The position numbers were made by a program, and so were the translations under genes. This document shows positions 1 to 5,684 of a DNA stretch of 5,709 bases, in pieces (positions within the stretch are counted from its first letter, which is position 1; every line of letters starts with the position of its first letter). The DNA is from Bacteroidales bacterium (lineage in GTDB: Bacteria > Bacteroidota > Bacteroidia > Bacteroidales > P3). Below the pieces are notes generated by a model. It searched no databases. It had not been told where the DNA came from and saw only the letters and a program-made list of their open reading frames with translations. Location: contig JAFZEK010000078.1 of the NCBI GenBank assembly GCA_017560705.1, forward strand, positions 1 through 5,709, in the 5' to 3' direction.

Positions 1-155
1 AGAGTGTTCTTTGAAACTTTTGCGTGCTTTGACTTCGTCGATGTTGCTATCGCTCGAAAGAGCTAATACTTAGGCATTGCTCTTTACTCGCTTAATCGCA
101 ACGTTGCGTTTTTTCTTGGAATCTTTCTATTTCTTTTAGGGTCGCATAGCCCGCT
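1..155. other. Intergenic stretch with small palindromes, no gene recognised
   Basis: No intact gene is visible here. Seen directly: a short hairpin at 52-63 (GCTC, GAAA tetraloop, GAGC) and a perfect 12-bp palindrome CGCAACGTTGCG at 97-108 followed by six T. On the minus strand the frame from 69 down to the window edge is open for 23 codons and reads protein-like (it includes SDSNIDEVKARKSFKEHS). However, it has no start codon and is preceded by an in-frame TAA (forward 70-72), so it is not called as a gene. The density of palindromes suggests either a structured RNA or a copy of a dispersed intergenic repeat; I cannot tell which from one window. Confidence 0.5.
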
Positions 156-180
156 ATGATGGGTCAAAAGAAAGTAGAAA
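124..180. repeat. 57-bp imperfect inverted repeat
   Basis: The arms are TTTCTA (124-129) with TAGAAA (175-180), TTTCTTTT (130-137) with AAAAGAAA (166-173), and CATAGC (145-150) with GCTATG (153-158) around a CC centre. The base at 174 is a bulge. The stretch between the outer and inner stems does not pair, because both sides carry GGGTC in the same orientation (139-143 and 161-165). The 9-mer ATCTTTCTA also occurs as a direct repeat at 121-129 and 180-188, flanking the structure. As RNA or single-stranded DNA this would fold into a long hairpin. It could be a REP-like dispersed element; no transposase or terminal target duplication supports a mobile element. Confidence 0.6.
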
Positions 181-245
181 TCTTTCTAGTAAAATTCCAC
201 AAATCACTTGCAAAGCATTTTTTAGAAGTTGCCTATAATCTATAA
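156..245 (+). CDS. Possible 29-aa small protein before the terminator
   Basis: This is a short open frame, ATG at 156 (or 159) to TAA at 243-245. It begins MMGQKKVEIFLVKFHKSLAK and continues HFLEVAYNL. The peptide is basic, with alternating hydrophobic and charged residues that could form one amphipathic helix; there is no signal peptide and no known motif. The case for it rests on position: the stop codon lies only 4 bases before a strong intrinsic terminator, so the region is likely transcribed on this strand. Against it, the start overlaps the right half of an inverted repeat, no ribosome site is visible, and 29 codons can occur by chance. No function is assigned. Confidence 0.2.
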   Translation: MMGQKKVEIFLVKFHKSLAKHFLEVAYNL

Positions 246-249
246 CTAC

Positions 250-291
250 AAAAAGAGAGTGCATTTGTATATTCAAGAGCACTCTCTTTTT
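250..291 (+). terminator. Strong intrinsic terminator, possibly bidirectional
   Basis: A perfect 13-bp stem pairs AAAAAGAGAGTGC (250-262) with GCACTCTCTTTTT (279-291) around a 16-nt loop, which can itself pair TTG (265-267) with CAA (274-276). The T-rich arm acts as the tail for + strand transcription, and the A-run on the left gives the equivalent tail for minus strand transcription. It would end a transcript entering from positions 1-245 and isolates the next gene from upstream readthrough. Confidence 0.85.
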
Positions 292-372
292 TAGTTTTTA
301 ATGAAGCACTAGCTAATACACATCTACAAGTAGTTATACATTTACACACCCCCTTTTATACCAAATTATAGA

Positions 373-1341
373 ATGACCAACAAAGAACGCTACAAAGCAT
401 TATGCGAAGAGCAAGGCTCAAACATTCCACTTTTCCAACAACACTGGTGGATGGACGCAGTGTGCCACGAAAAACAATGGGACGTAATCCTTGTAGAAAA
501 CCACGGCGAAATAGTGGCAGCCCTACCCTATCTTATAGGAAAAAAACTATGGATGAGGTATATTCTCCAGCCCGAACTAGCTCAGTACAACGGCATTTGG
601 TATAAGGAACAAAACTTCAACAACGAAATAAAACAACTATCGTTTGAGAAGTGGGCAGCCAACAAAGTGATAGAACAACTACACAAACTAAATCTTTCAT
701 ACTACGAACAATGCTTCCACCACAAGATAACCAACTGGCTACCCTTTTATTGGAACAATTATAAGCAAACCACAAAATACACCTACCGCATAAACGACAT
801 TTCCAACCTCGACAAAGTATTTGAAAACTTCGACAAGAAAAACCGTCAAAAGCCAATCCTAAAAGCTAGAGAAAACCTTGAGCCTGTGTGGGATATAACA
901 CCAGAAACTTTCTACGATTTTCACTCCAAATATTGGGAAAACCGAGGACAAAAAGATTTAATATCAAAAGAGTTTGCCCTAAGAATTTGCAACACAGCCA
1001 TCAGCCGAGGACAAGGATTCATAATGGGCATGAAGGACAAAGAAGGAGAGCTGATAGCCGCAAGATTCGTTGTATATGACTCTAGCTGTGCCTATTCACT
1101 CATGTCGGCACTGAATCCAAACGGCCACCCAAACGGAACAAGTGCCACTACATATTGGGAAATAATAAAACACCTATCGGGCAAAACCAAAGCTTTCGAC
1201 TTTGAAGGCAGCATGGACGAAGGCATTGAAACCGCCTACAGACTATACGGAGGCTCTCAAACTCCATATTTCAAAATATACAAAAGCAACAGTATAACTT
1301 TCCAACTACTTAAAGCTCTGAAAGAACGCCGAATTATATAG
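373..1341 (+). CDS. FemAB-like / GNAT-fold acyltransferase family protein
   Basis: This 322-aa cytoplasmic protein has no signal peptide or membrane segment. It resembles the FemAB/BioF2-like (Acetyltransf_6) family, which transfers aminoacyl or acyl groups to cell-envelope or sugar precursors. The N-terminal half (about 15-140) carries the aromatic-rich opening typical of the family (IPLFQQHWWMDAV, 18-30). The second GNAT-like half (about 150-305) contains KKNRQKPILKARE (155-167) and the conserved C-terminal block FDFEGSMDEGIE (275-286) followed by YRLYGGSQTPYF (289-300). The length is normal. The ATG at 373 is the first usable start; no Shine-Dalgarno motif is seen, which is common in Bacteroidota. 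A weak -7-like TACATTTA at 337-344 has no matching -33. The gene stands alone between a terminator and a long gene-poor stretch, so context does not reveal the substrate. It ends in TAG. Confidence 0.75.
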   Translation: MTNKERYKALCEEQGSNIPLFQQHWWMDAVCHEKQWDVILVENHGEIVAALPYLIGKKLWMRYILQPELAQYNGIWYKEQNFNNEIKQLSFEKWAANKVIEQLHKLNLSYYEQCFHHKITNWLPFYWNNYKQTTKYTYRINDISNLDKVFENFDKKNRQKPILKARENLEPVWDITPETFYDFHSKYWENRGQKDLISKEFALRICNTAISRGQGFIMGMKDKEGELIAARFVVYDSSCAYSLMSALNPNGHPNGTSATTYWEIIKHLSGKTKAFDFEGSMDEGIETAYRLYGGSQTPYFKIYKSNSITFQLLKALKERRII

Positions 1342-1358
1342 AACTACAAATTCCATTT

Positions 1359-1413
1359 GAAAATAACAGCTTTTGGAATATTTTTATCCCCATAGTCCTA
1401 TGCTGTTATTTTC
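1359..1413. repeat. 12-bp inverted repeat with 31-nt loop, possible terminator
   Basis: GAAAATAACAGC (1359-1370) pairs perfectly with GCTGTTATTTTC (1402-1413). The loop contains a second short inverted repeat, ATAG-TC-CTAT (1392-1401). It begins 17 bases after the FemAB-like stop codon, so it may end or stabilise that transcript. The long loop and the lack of a T-run after the stem make it a poor classical terminator. Confidence 0.5.
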
Positions 1414-1486
1414 CACGAGGTGTGAAATCTACATCTCAAAAAGCGTAAAAAAACATCATCTCTGGCCCACATTTTACCCGAGAGAT

Positions 1487-1517
1487 AATGTTAAACAAAG
1501 TCTCCAAATGTTAAACA
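1487..1517. repeat. Short direct repeat AATGTTAAACA, two copies 20 bp apart
   Basis: AATGTTAAACA occurs exactly at 1487-1497 and again at 1507-1517. The spacing is close to two DNA turns, as for tandem protein-binding sites, but two short AT-rich copies are weak evidence. It lies just before the 22-bp array. Confidence 0.4.
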
Positions 1518-1558
1518 CATCATTTATACCACACACTTTATAGGCGAAAGTATACCAT

Positions 1559-1668
1559 TTTCATCGTGATGTAAGCAAACTTTCATCACGAGAACCGCAC
1601 ATTTAGATCACGAGAGCGTGATACTTTCATCGTCTGAACATGGGATTTCCATCATGAAACCATCATCA
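1559..1668. repeat. Degenerate 22-bp tandem repeat, five units
   Basis: Five consecutive 22-bp units start at 1559, 1581, 1603, 1625 and 1647. All five begin with TT and have ATC at unit positions 5-7. Four of five have G at position 10 and A at position 13. An approximate consensus for the first part of the unit is TTTCATCACGAGAAC. Longer exact matches keep the same phase: ATCACGAGA at 1585 and 1607 (22 apart) and ACTTTCATC at 1579 and 1623 (44 apart). Within it, ATCACG-AGAG-CGTGAT (1607-1622) forms a hairpin, and CGTGATG (1565-1571) is inverted against CATCACG (1584-1590). There are no spacers, so it is not CRISPR. Its role is unknown; a phased protein-binding array or a decayed satellite both fit. 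Confidence 0.55.
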
Positions 1669-1858
1669 CTAACACTACTAAGCAATATAAGTAGAATTTC
1701 TAGAAAATAACACTTATTGATTATCAAGCAAATACTTTCTCAACTCTCTCAGATTGCGATATACACCCAACGATACGAAAAAATAAAGAAATACGCCATC
1801 CTCCGTGTTAAATCCAACACTGTTAATATATCAAAGATTTAGCTTTCCCATTAACACA

Positions 1859-1981
1859 TCAGCAGATTTTAATCCTTATCCCCCTAACAGCGTTTTCAGA
1901 GGCATAAAACAAACAAATAAGCATTACCACATTTTCCAATAGCCTCAACAAGAAAAAGAAACCATTATCCCAATATAACAT
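1859..1981 (-). CDS. Possible 40-aa small hydrophobic protein or gene remnant
   Basis: On the minus strand an ATG (forward 1979-1981) opens a 40-codon frame ending in TGA (forward 1859-1861). It starts MLYWDNGFFFLLRLLE, has a hydrophobic run from about residue 8 to 26 that could span a membrane, and ends in a basic tail, RGIRIKIC. The frame is open nine codons further upstream, without another ATG. No family is recognised and no promoter or ribosome site was found. It could be a small membrane peptide, a relic of a decayed gene, or a chance frame. A second minus strand frame (1717-1830) next to it also reads protein-like but has no start codon. Confidence 0.18.
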   Translation of the reverse strand: MLYWDNGFFFLLRLLENVVMLICLFYASENAVRGIRIKIC

Positions 1982-2105
1982 TAAAGGCAAATATCGGCAT
2001 TTGGCATTTCATCATTTTTTATAGGCTTTCAAAACTTAGTTTTTCCCCACTTGTTACATTGTCAATTTTCATCAAAGAAAAAAATCAATAAAATGTAGAA
2101 CTTAA

Positions 2106-3446
2106 ATGAATCTATCTATGAAAAGAAAAAAACTTATTTTGCTAGGGTGCAAATGTATGGCTTTAGCTATGCTCTTTACGGCCATGGCAACAGAGCATTC
2201 ACAAGCTCAATCAGTAACGATAATCAACAAGATGCCTACCGACGAAGAAGATGTGCTAGCCATTTACAGCAATGGATATAACGGCGACAGCAGCACATCC
2301 ATCATCTTTCTAGAATCGTCGCCAGCACACTTCAACAGCCCAGACATGCCACGCTTCTCCATCATTGGCAAAGAAAAGCAATACTATTTGGGTATAGGTG
2401 GTTATGTAAAAGCTACCGTAGGCATGGACTTTGAAGGTGTTATAGACAACCCTACATACTTTACTACTGCCAATATTCCTATGACAGAAACACCTGGCAA
2501 CGGTGCAAAACTACAATATAGTGCCGCCACGACCAACTTGTTTATGCACTTTGTGGGCATGCCAGGAACCGACAACCGCTTCTCAGCCTACGTGAATGCA
2601 AACTTTACAGGCTCTAATAATACTCCAAAATTACAATACGCCTACGTGATGTACCGCAACTTTACCATCGGTTATAGCACCAGTTTGTTCACAGATGTGA
2701 ATGCAGGCCCTCCTACTATCGACCAAGAAGGACCTAGCGGATGGACTTTTGTAAGAACATACGTATTATCCTACAAAAGAAATTGGGACAACATAGGCTT
2801 TGGTATATCCGCCGAAATGCCGAACCCTAACCCTACTTACAACAACTTTACCCACAGCGTATACCAACGCATACCCGACATTCCCGCATACGTACAATTT
2901 ATGTGGGGAGACTATGGTAGCCGTGTCAGATTATCGGGTTTGTTAAGAAACATGATGTACCGACAATATGAATTAGATGCCCTAGAAGCTAAAAACCACA
3001 ACCAAATGGGCTATGGAATGCAACTTAGCGGCAACATAGGCCTTGGCAACATGATAACATTCTACTACCAAGGTACATACGGAAAAGGTATTACTTCATA
3101 TTTCCAAGATGCAGCAGGACAAAAACTAGATATGTTCCCTAACCAAAAAGCACTCAACGAACTTGTGACACCCGAAGCTTGGGGTGGATTTGTAGGTCTT
3201 CAATTCAACATAACAGAACGTGTATTTGCTTCCGCCACTTACAGCCAAGTTCGAGTGCTTTCTAACGATAGATTCTATGAACCAGACTATTTCAAAGGCA
3301 GCCAATACTTTGTAGCCAATATGTTTTGCCGTGTAAAATCCAATATGTTGTTCGGTATAGAATACCTTTGGGGTAAACGCCAAAACATGGACGACGGCTC
3401 TAACACTGCCAACAGAATCCAAACAGTGGCAAGATTCAATTTCTAG
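2106..3446 (+). CDS. DcaP-like outer-membrane beta-barrel porin
   Basis: This 446-aa exported protein would form a beta-barrel channel in the outer membrane for small solutes, probably as a trimer; the substrate is unknown. A Sec signal peptide is clear: basic MKRKK (5-9), a hydrophobic core through about residue 27, and likely cleavage near SQAQ (32-35). The mature part begins with a short helical or linker region. From about residue 93 (YYLGIGGYVKATVGMDFE) it runs as alternating amphipathic strands to the C-terminal RFNF, whose final Phe is the usual barrel-assembly signal. The block SLFTDVNAGPPTIDQEGPSG (193-212) resembles the constriction region of DcaP-family porins. Two starts are possible, ATG at 2106 or in-frame ATG at 2118; MKRKK from 2118 gives the more typical signal peptide. 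It is monocistronic, with a strong terminator just downstream and a TAG stop. Family assignment is from pattern memory. Confidence 0.75.
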   Translation: MNLSMKRKKLILLGCKCMALAMLFTAMATEHSQAQSVTIINKMPTDEEDVLAIYSNGYNGDSSTSIIFLESSPAHFNSPDMPRFSIIGKEKQYYLGIGGYVKATVGMDFEGVIDNPTYFTTANIPMTETPGNGAKLQYSAATTNLFMHFVGMPGTDNRFSAYVNANFTGSNNTPKLQYAYVMYRNFTIGYSTSLFTDVNAGPPTIDQEGPSGWTFVRTYVLSYKRNWDNIGFGISAEMPNPNPTYNNFTHSVYQRIPDIPAYVQFMWGDYGSRVRLSGLLRNMMYRQYELDALEAKNHNQMGYGMQLSGNIGLGNMITFYYQGTYGKGITSYFQDAAGQKLDMFPNQKALNELVTPEAWGGFVGLQFNITERVFASATYSQVRVLSNDRFYEPDYFKGSQYFVANMFCRVKSNMLFGIEYLWGKRQNMDDGSNTANRIQTVARFNF

Positions 3447-3479
3447 AATACCATAATCTAATGTTCATAAAACGTGCTT

Positions 3480-3512
3480 GAAGGAGGATTAATTTTAATC
3501 CTCCTTCCTTTT
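3480..3512 (+). terminator. Intrinsic terminator of the porin gene
   Basis: A perfect 11-bp stem, GAAGGAGGATT (3480-3490) with AATCCTCCTTC (3497-3507), closes a six-base loop AATTTT and is followed by CTTTT. It starts 33 bases after the porin stop codon and should end that transcript, separating the porin from the flavodiiron operon. Confidence 0.9.
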
Positions 3513-3995
3513 CAAAATAGCTAACAACCCGTACTATACAAGCTATTTACGCCATAAAAACACCACACTCTATTGTAAAAACAGCTATTTCTGTCTCCTC
3601 AACCTCCAGCAAAGAATATCAACGCATACCAACTCCATAACCACAACAATGAATAAAAACAGCAACCAATCTCAGTTTAGCAGAACGCTACTATCTATCT
3701 TTCAAACACATAAAAGAAAATAACAAGAACTGATAACATCATAAAACACTTGGAAATATCATATATGGATCCACAATCTAAACATGAAATATCAACGTAT
3801 CTATCTAGAAAAGAGGAGATAAAAAGAAATATTGAATGTAGATATAAAAATAATATCGAAATTTCTCAAAGATTAGAACAAAATAATGCATTTTTATAGA
3901 GAAAAAGAGCAAAAATAAGCAAAAAAATGATAGTTTAAACTATACTGGCAATCAGGATTATAAATAAAAAAGATAAAAAAAAATTGCGAATATAG
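3513..3995. other. Gene-poor, very AT-rich intergenic region
   Basis: No recognised gene lies here. The first half is strikingly G-poor (4 G against 18 C in 3601-3660). The second half, from about 3900, is mostly A and T with A-runs, as expected upstream of a strong promoter. The one open frame worth noting is the 44-codon frame starting at 3765; a 24-codon frame at 3649-3723 is too short to support. Confidence 0.6.
3765..3899 (+). CDS. Possible 44-aa small charged protein
   Basis: An ATG at 3765 opens a 44-codon frame ending in TAG (3897-3899). It begins MDPQSKHEISTYLSRKEEIK and continues with a Lys-, Glu- and Asn-rich sequence likely to be helical, with one Cys and no membrane segment. An open frame this long is mildly unexpected in DNA so rich in A and T, where stop codons are frequent. 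No ribosome site, promoter or family is recognised. It lies about 230 bases ahead of the flavodiiron promoter and is not part of that transcript. It could be an orphan small protein, a relic or chance. Confidence 0.2.
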   Translation: MDPQSKHEISTYLSRKEEIKRNIECRYKNNIEISQRLEQNNAFL

Positions 3996-4025
3996 TTGCA
4001 ATATAAAATAAAAGTTGTACTTTTG
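3996..4025 (+). promoter_or_regulatory. Bacteroidota-type promoter for the flavodiiron operon
   Basis: TTG at 3996-3998, a 19-bp spacer and TACTTTTG at 4018-4025 match the Bacteroidota primary sigma factor consensus (-33 TTG, -7 TAnnTTTG) exactly, and the -7 is followed by C as often seen. Transcription should start near 4030-4033, leaving an untranslated leader of about 100 bases before the FprA start codon. Confidence 0.85.
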
Positions 4026-4034
4026 CATCGTGAA

Positions 4035-4059
4035 CAAAGTTGTAATGATTACAAGTTTG
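4035..4059. promoter_or_regulatory. Fur-family-like operator palindrome just after the transcription start
   Basis: The core TTGTAATGATTACAA (4040-4054) is a perfect 7-1-7 inverted repeat. The symmetry continues outward through CAAA (4035-4038) with TTTG (4056-4059), and only the G/G pair at 4039/4055 breaks the 25-bp palindrome. A 7-1-7 arrangement with AAT-N-ATT around the centre is typical of Fur, PerR and Zur boxes. Crp/Fnr-type sites (including HcpR) normally have an even number of central bases, so they fit less well. Placed directly downstream of the start point, a bound protein would block transcription. Which regulator binds is inference; PerR-type peroxide or metal sensing would suit the genes controlled. 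Confidence 0.6.
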
Positions 4060-4130
4060 AATAAAAAAAACAATAATCATTACACAAGAAAAGAGATAAA
4101 AGTAATAACGATTATAAAAAAGATAGAGAG

Positions 4131-5342
4131 ATGCATAACGTAAGAAAAATAAATAAAGACTACTACTGGGTAGGTGCAAGCGACCGCAGATTAGAACTTT
4201 TTGAAAATATAATGCCCCTTACAAAAGGCGTGAGCTACAACTCATACCTACTACTTGACGACAAAACAGTATTATTCGACACTGCCGATTCTACAGTAAG
4301 TCGCCAATTCATAGAAAACGTTCAATACATACTAAACGGCAGAAGCCTAGACTATCTTATAGTAAACCACATGGAGCCTGACCACTGCTCAGTGATAGAA
4401 GACATAGTGTTGCGTCATCCTAATTTAAAACTTATAGGCAACACCAAAACGCTACAAATGATTAAACAGTTCTTTGATTTCGATGCTGAAAGTCGTTTTA
4501 TAGCAGTAGCTGAAGGCGAAACCTTTTCTACAGGCAACCACACTCTAACATTCGTTATGGCCCCAATGGTTCACTGGCCTGAAGCTATGATGACCTACGA
4601 CGTAGAAGAAAAGATGTTATTCTCTGCCGATGCTTTCGGAACTTTTGGAGCTTTGAACGGCAATATCTTCAACGACGAAGTAAACTTTGACAAAGATTGG
4701 ATAAGTGAAGCACGCAGATACTATACTAATATAGTAGGAAAATACGGTAATCCTGTTCAAGCAGTGTTGAAAAAAGCTGCCACAATAGATATCCAAATGA
4801 TATGCCCATTACATGGTCCTATTTGGAGAAACGACTTCGGATATTTGCTTGATAAATATAACAAATGGAGTACATATACACCCGAAGACAACGCAGTAAT
4901 GGTGGTATATGGAAGCATGTACGGCAACACCGAAGCTACTGCCAACGTGCTAATGACCAAACTAGCCGAAGAAGGCGTGAAGAACATAGTGGCCTACAGC
5001 GTATCCAACACTCACGTATCTTACCTTATATCAGAAGCATTCCGTTGCAGCCACATAGTACTAGCAGCTCCTACATATAATAATGGTATATTCACGCCAA
5101 TGGAAAACTTCCTACTAGACCTTAAAGCCCACGGACTTCAAAAACGTGCTTTTGCCTTCATAGAAAACGGAACTTGGGCACCTGTGGCTGGATGTCAAAT
5201 GATGAATATAGTACAAGAACTTAAAGATTCTAGAATAATTGGTAACACTTTCACATTAAAATCTAGCTTAAAAGAAAGTCAAGTAAGCCAACTAGAATGC
5301 TTAGCTAAAGAAATAGCTAACGAAATAAATAGTAAAAATTGA
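4131..5342 (+). CDS. fprA: Class A flavodiiron protein (O2 and/or NO reductase)
   Basis: This 403-aa cytoplasmic enzyme reduces O2 to water and/or NO to N2O, protecting anaerobic metabolism. The N-terminal metallo-beta-lactamase-like domain (about 1-250) holds the di-iron site: the HxExDH motif H80, E82, D84, H85 (in VNHMEPDHCSVIED), then H148, D167 and H228. All expected ligands are present at family spacing. The C-terminal flavodoxin domain (about 254-400) binds FMN, with the phosphate loop SMYGNT at 262-267 and later flavin-contact loops APTYNNG (313-319) and NGTWAP (346-351). There is no rubredoxin or flavin-reductase extension, and the length is normal for class A. The ATG at 4131 gives the canonical N-terminus. 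It is the first gene of an operon with the flavin-reductase-domain gene 30 bases downstream, and is probably controlled by the palindrome at 4035-4059. Whether O2 or NO is preferred cannot be read from the sequence. It ends in TGA. Confidence 0.95.
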   Translation: MHNVRKINKDYYWVGASDRRLELFENIMPLTKGVSYNSYLLLDDKTVLFDTADSTVSRQFIENVQYILNGRSLDYLIVNHMEPDHCSVIEDIVLRHPNLKLIGNTKTLQMIKQFFDFDAESRFIAVAEGETFSTGNHTLTFVMAPMVHWPEAMMTYDVEEKMLFSADAFGTFGALNGNIFNDEVNFDKDWISEARRYYTNIVGKYGNPVQAVLKKAATIDIQMICPLHGPIWRNDFGYLLDKYNKWSTYTPEDNAVMVVYGSMYGNTEATANVLMTKLAEEGVKNIVAYSVSNTHVSYLISEAFRCSHIVLAAPTYNNGIFTPMENFLLDLKAHGLQKRAFAFIENGTWAPVAGCQMMNIVQELKDSRIIGNTFTLKSSLKESQVSQLECLAKEIANEINSKN

Positions 5343-5372
5343 CTAACAACACCAAAACAAGGAAACAAAGCC

Positions 5373-5684
5373 ATGAACGCTAACGCATTGGATAAAATAG
5401 AATACGGCATGTTTGTGCTAACAGCACAAGACAATGGCAAAGACAACGGGTGCATAATAAACGTGGTATCACAAGTAACCGATACACCCCGACGCATAGC
5501 CTTCACCGTAAACAAAAAGAACATGACTCACGACATGGTCATGAACACTGGAAAGTTTACGATCAGTATACTATCCGAAAACACCAACATGGAAGTGATA
5601 GAACACTTTGGCTTCCACAGCGGACACGACACCAACAAGTTCGAAAACTATACCAATGCTGAGCGTGCTGAAAATGGAATATAA
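5373..5684 (+). CDS. Flavin reductase-domain protein, cut by an in-frame TAA
   Basis: These 103 codons encode the first part of an FMN-binding split-barrel flavin reductase, the type found in NAD(P)H:flavin oxidoreductases and in the N-terminal half of high-molecular-weight rubredoxins. Such proteins pass electrons from NAD(P)H to flavodiiron proteins. Recognisable blocks are YGMFVLTAQDNGKDNGCIIN (11-30), VNKKNMTHDM (46-55), the strand FTISILSE (62-69) and HFGFHSGHDTNKF (78-90). The ATG at 5373 follows an AAGGA-like site at 5359-5363, in the same operon as fprA. The family domain is usually about 150 residues or more, yet TAA occurs at codon 104 (5682-5684). Reading on in the same frame gives YINKYSNA up to the window edge, the expected continuation. 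The gene is therefore probably disrupted by a point nonsense change, or the base is miscalled. Any rubredoxin domain would lie beyond the window. Confidence 0.8.
   Translation: MNANALDKIEYGMFVLTAQDNGKDNGCIINVVSQVTDTPRRIAFTVNKKNMTHDMVMNTGKFTISILSENTNMEVIEHFGFHSGHDTNKFENYTNAERAENGI

Larger units (their letters stand above)
1342..2105. other. 764-bp gene-poor, structured intergenic region
   Basis: No convincing + strand gene lies here. The stretch contains, in order, a long-loop hairpin (1359-1413), an 11-bp direct repeat (1487-1517), a degenerate 22-bp tandem array (1559-1668) and minus strand open frames with protein-like composition (1717-1830 and 1859-1981). I found no good match to the Bacteroidota TTG/TAnnTTTG promoter ahead of the porin gene. 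The nearest -7-like strings, TAGCTTTC at 1840-1847 and TAGTTTTT at 2037-2044, each have one mismatch and no correctly spaced -33. The porin leader is therefore unassigned. Confidence 0.6.

Noticed and set aside
97..116. CGCAACGTTGCG plus T-run as an intrinsic terminator
   Set aside because: The palindrome has no central loop bases, so only a four-pair hairpin could form, and no gene is seen ending just before it.
124..188. Insertion sequence remnant, based on the inverted repeat with a flanking direct repeat
   Set aside because: There is no transposase fragment, and the 9-bp repeats overlap the stem arms rather than lying outside terminal inverted repeats.
617..856. 79-codon minus strand frame inside the FemAB-like gene
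   Set aside because: It is a shadow of the real gene; the + strand frame carries the conserved family motifs.
1559..1668. CRISPR array
   Set aside because: The 22-bp units are directly adjacent and degenerate, with no unique spacers and no cas genes nearby.
2051..2065. Second Fur-like box, TTGTTACATTGTCAA, ahead of the porin
   Set aside because: Only four of seven half-site positions pair, and it lacks the AAT-N-ATT centre of the flavodiiron operator.
2106..2153. Lipoprotein signal (LLGC at residues 12-15) in the porin
   Set aside because: The hydrophobic run before the Cys is too short and the hydrophobic core continues past it to about residue 27, so an ordinary Sec signal peptide with later cleavage fits better.
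3126..3422. 98-codon open frame on the minus strand inside the porin gene
   Set aside because: It lies wholly antisense to a well-supported porin with signal peptide and barrel features, and its translation matches no family I recognise.
3649..3723. 24-codon frame starting MNKNSNQSQF
   Set aside because: It is too short, with no ribosome site, promoter or terminator to support it.
5682..5684. Reassignment of TAA to a sense codon, suggested by the in-frame TAA and by the three other genes ending in TAG, TAG and TGA
   Set aside because: Three genes are too few, no intact gene here contains an internal TAA, and TAA-only reassignment is not known in bacteria. A point mutation or base-call error is simpler.
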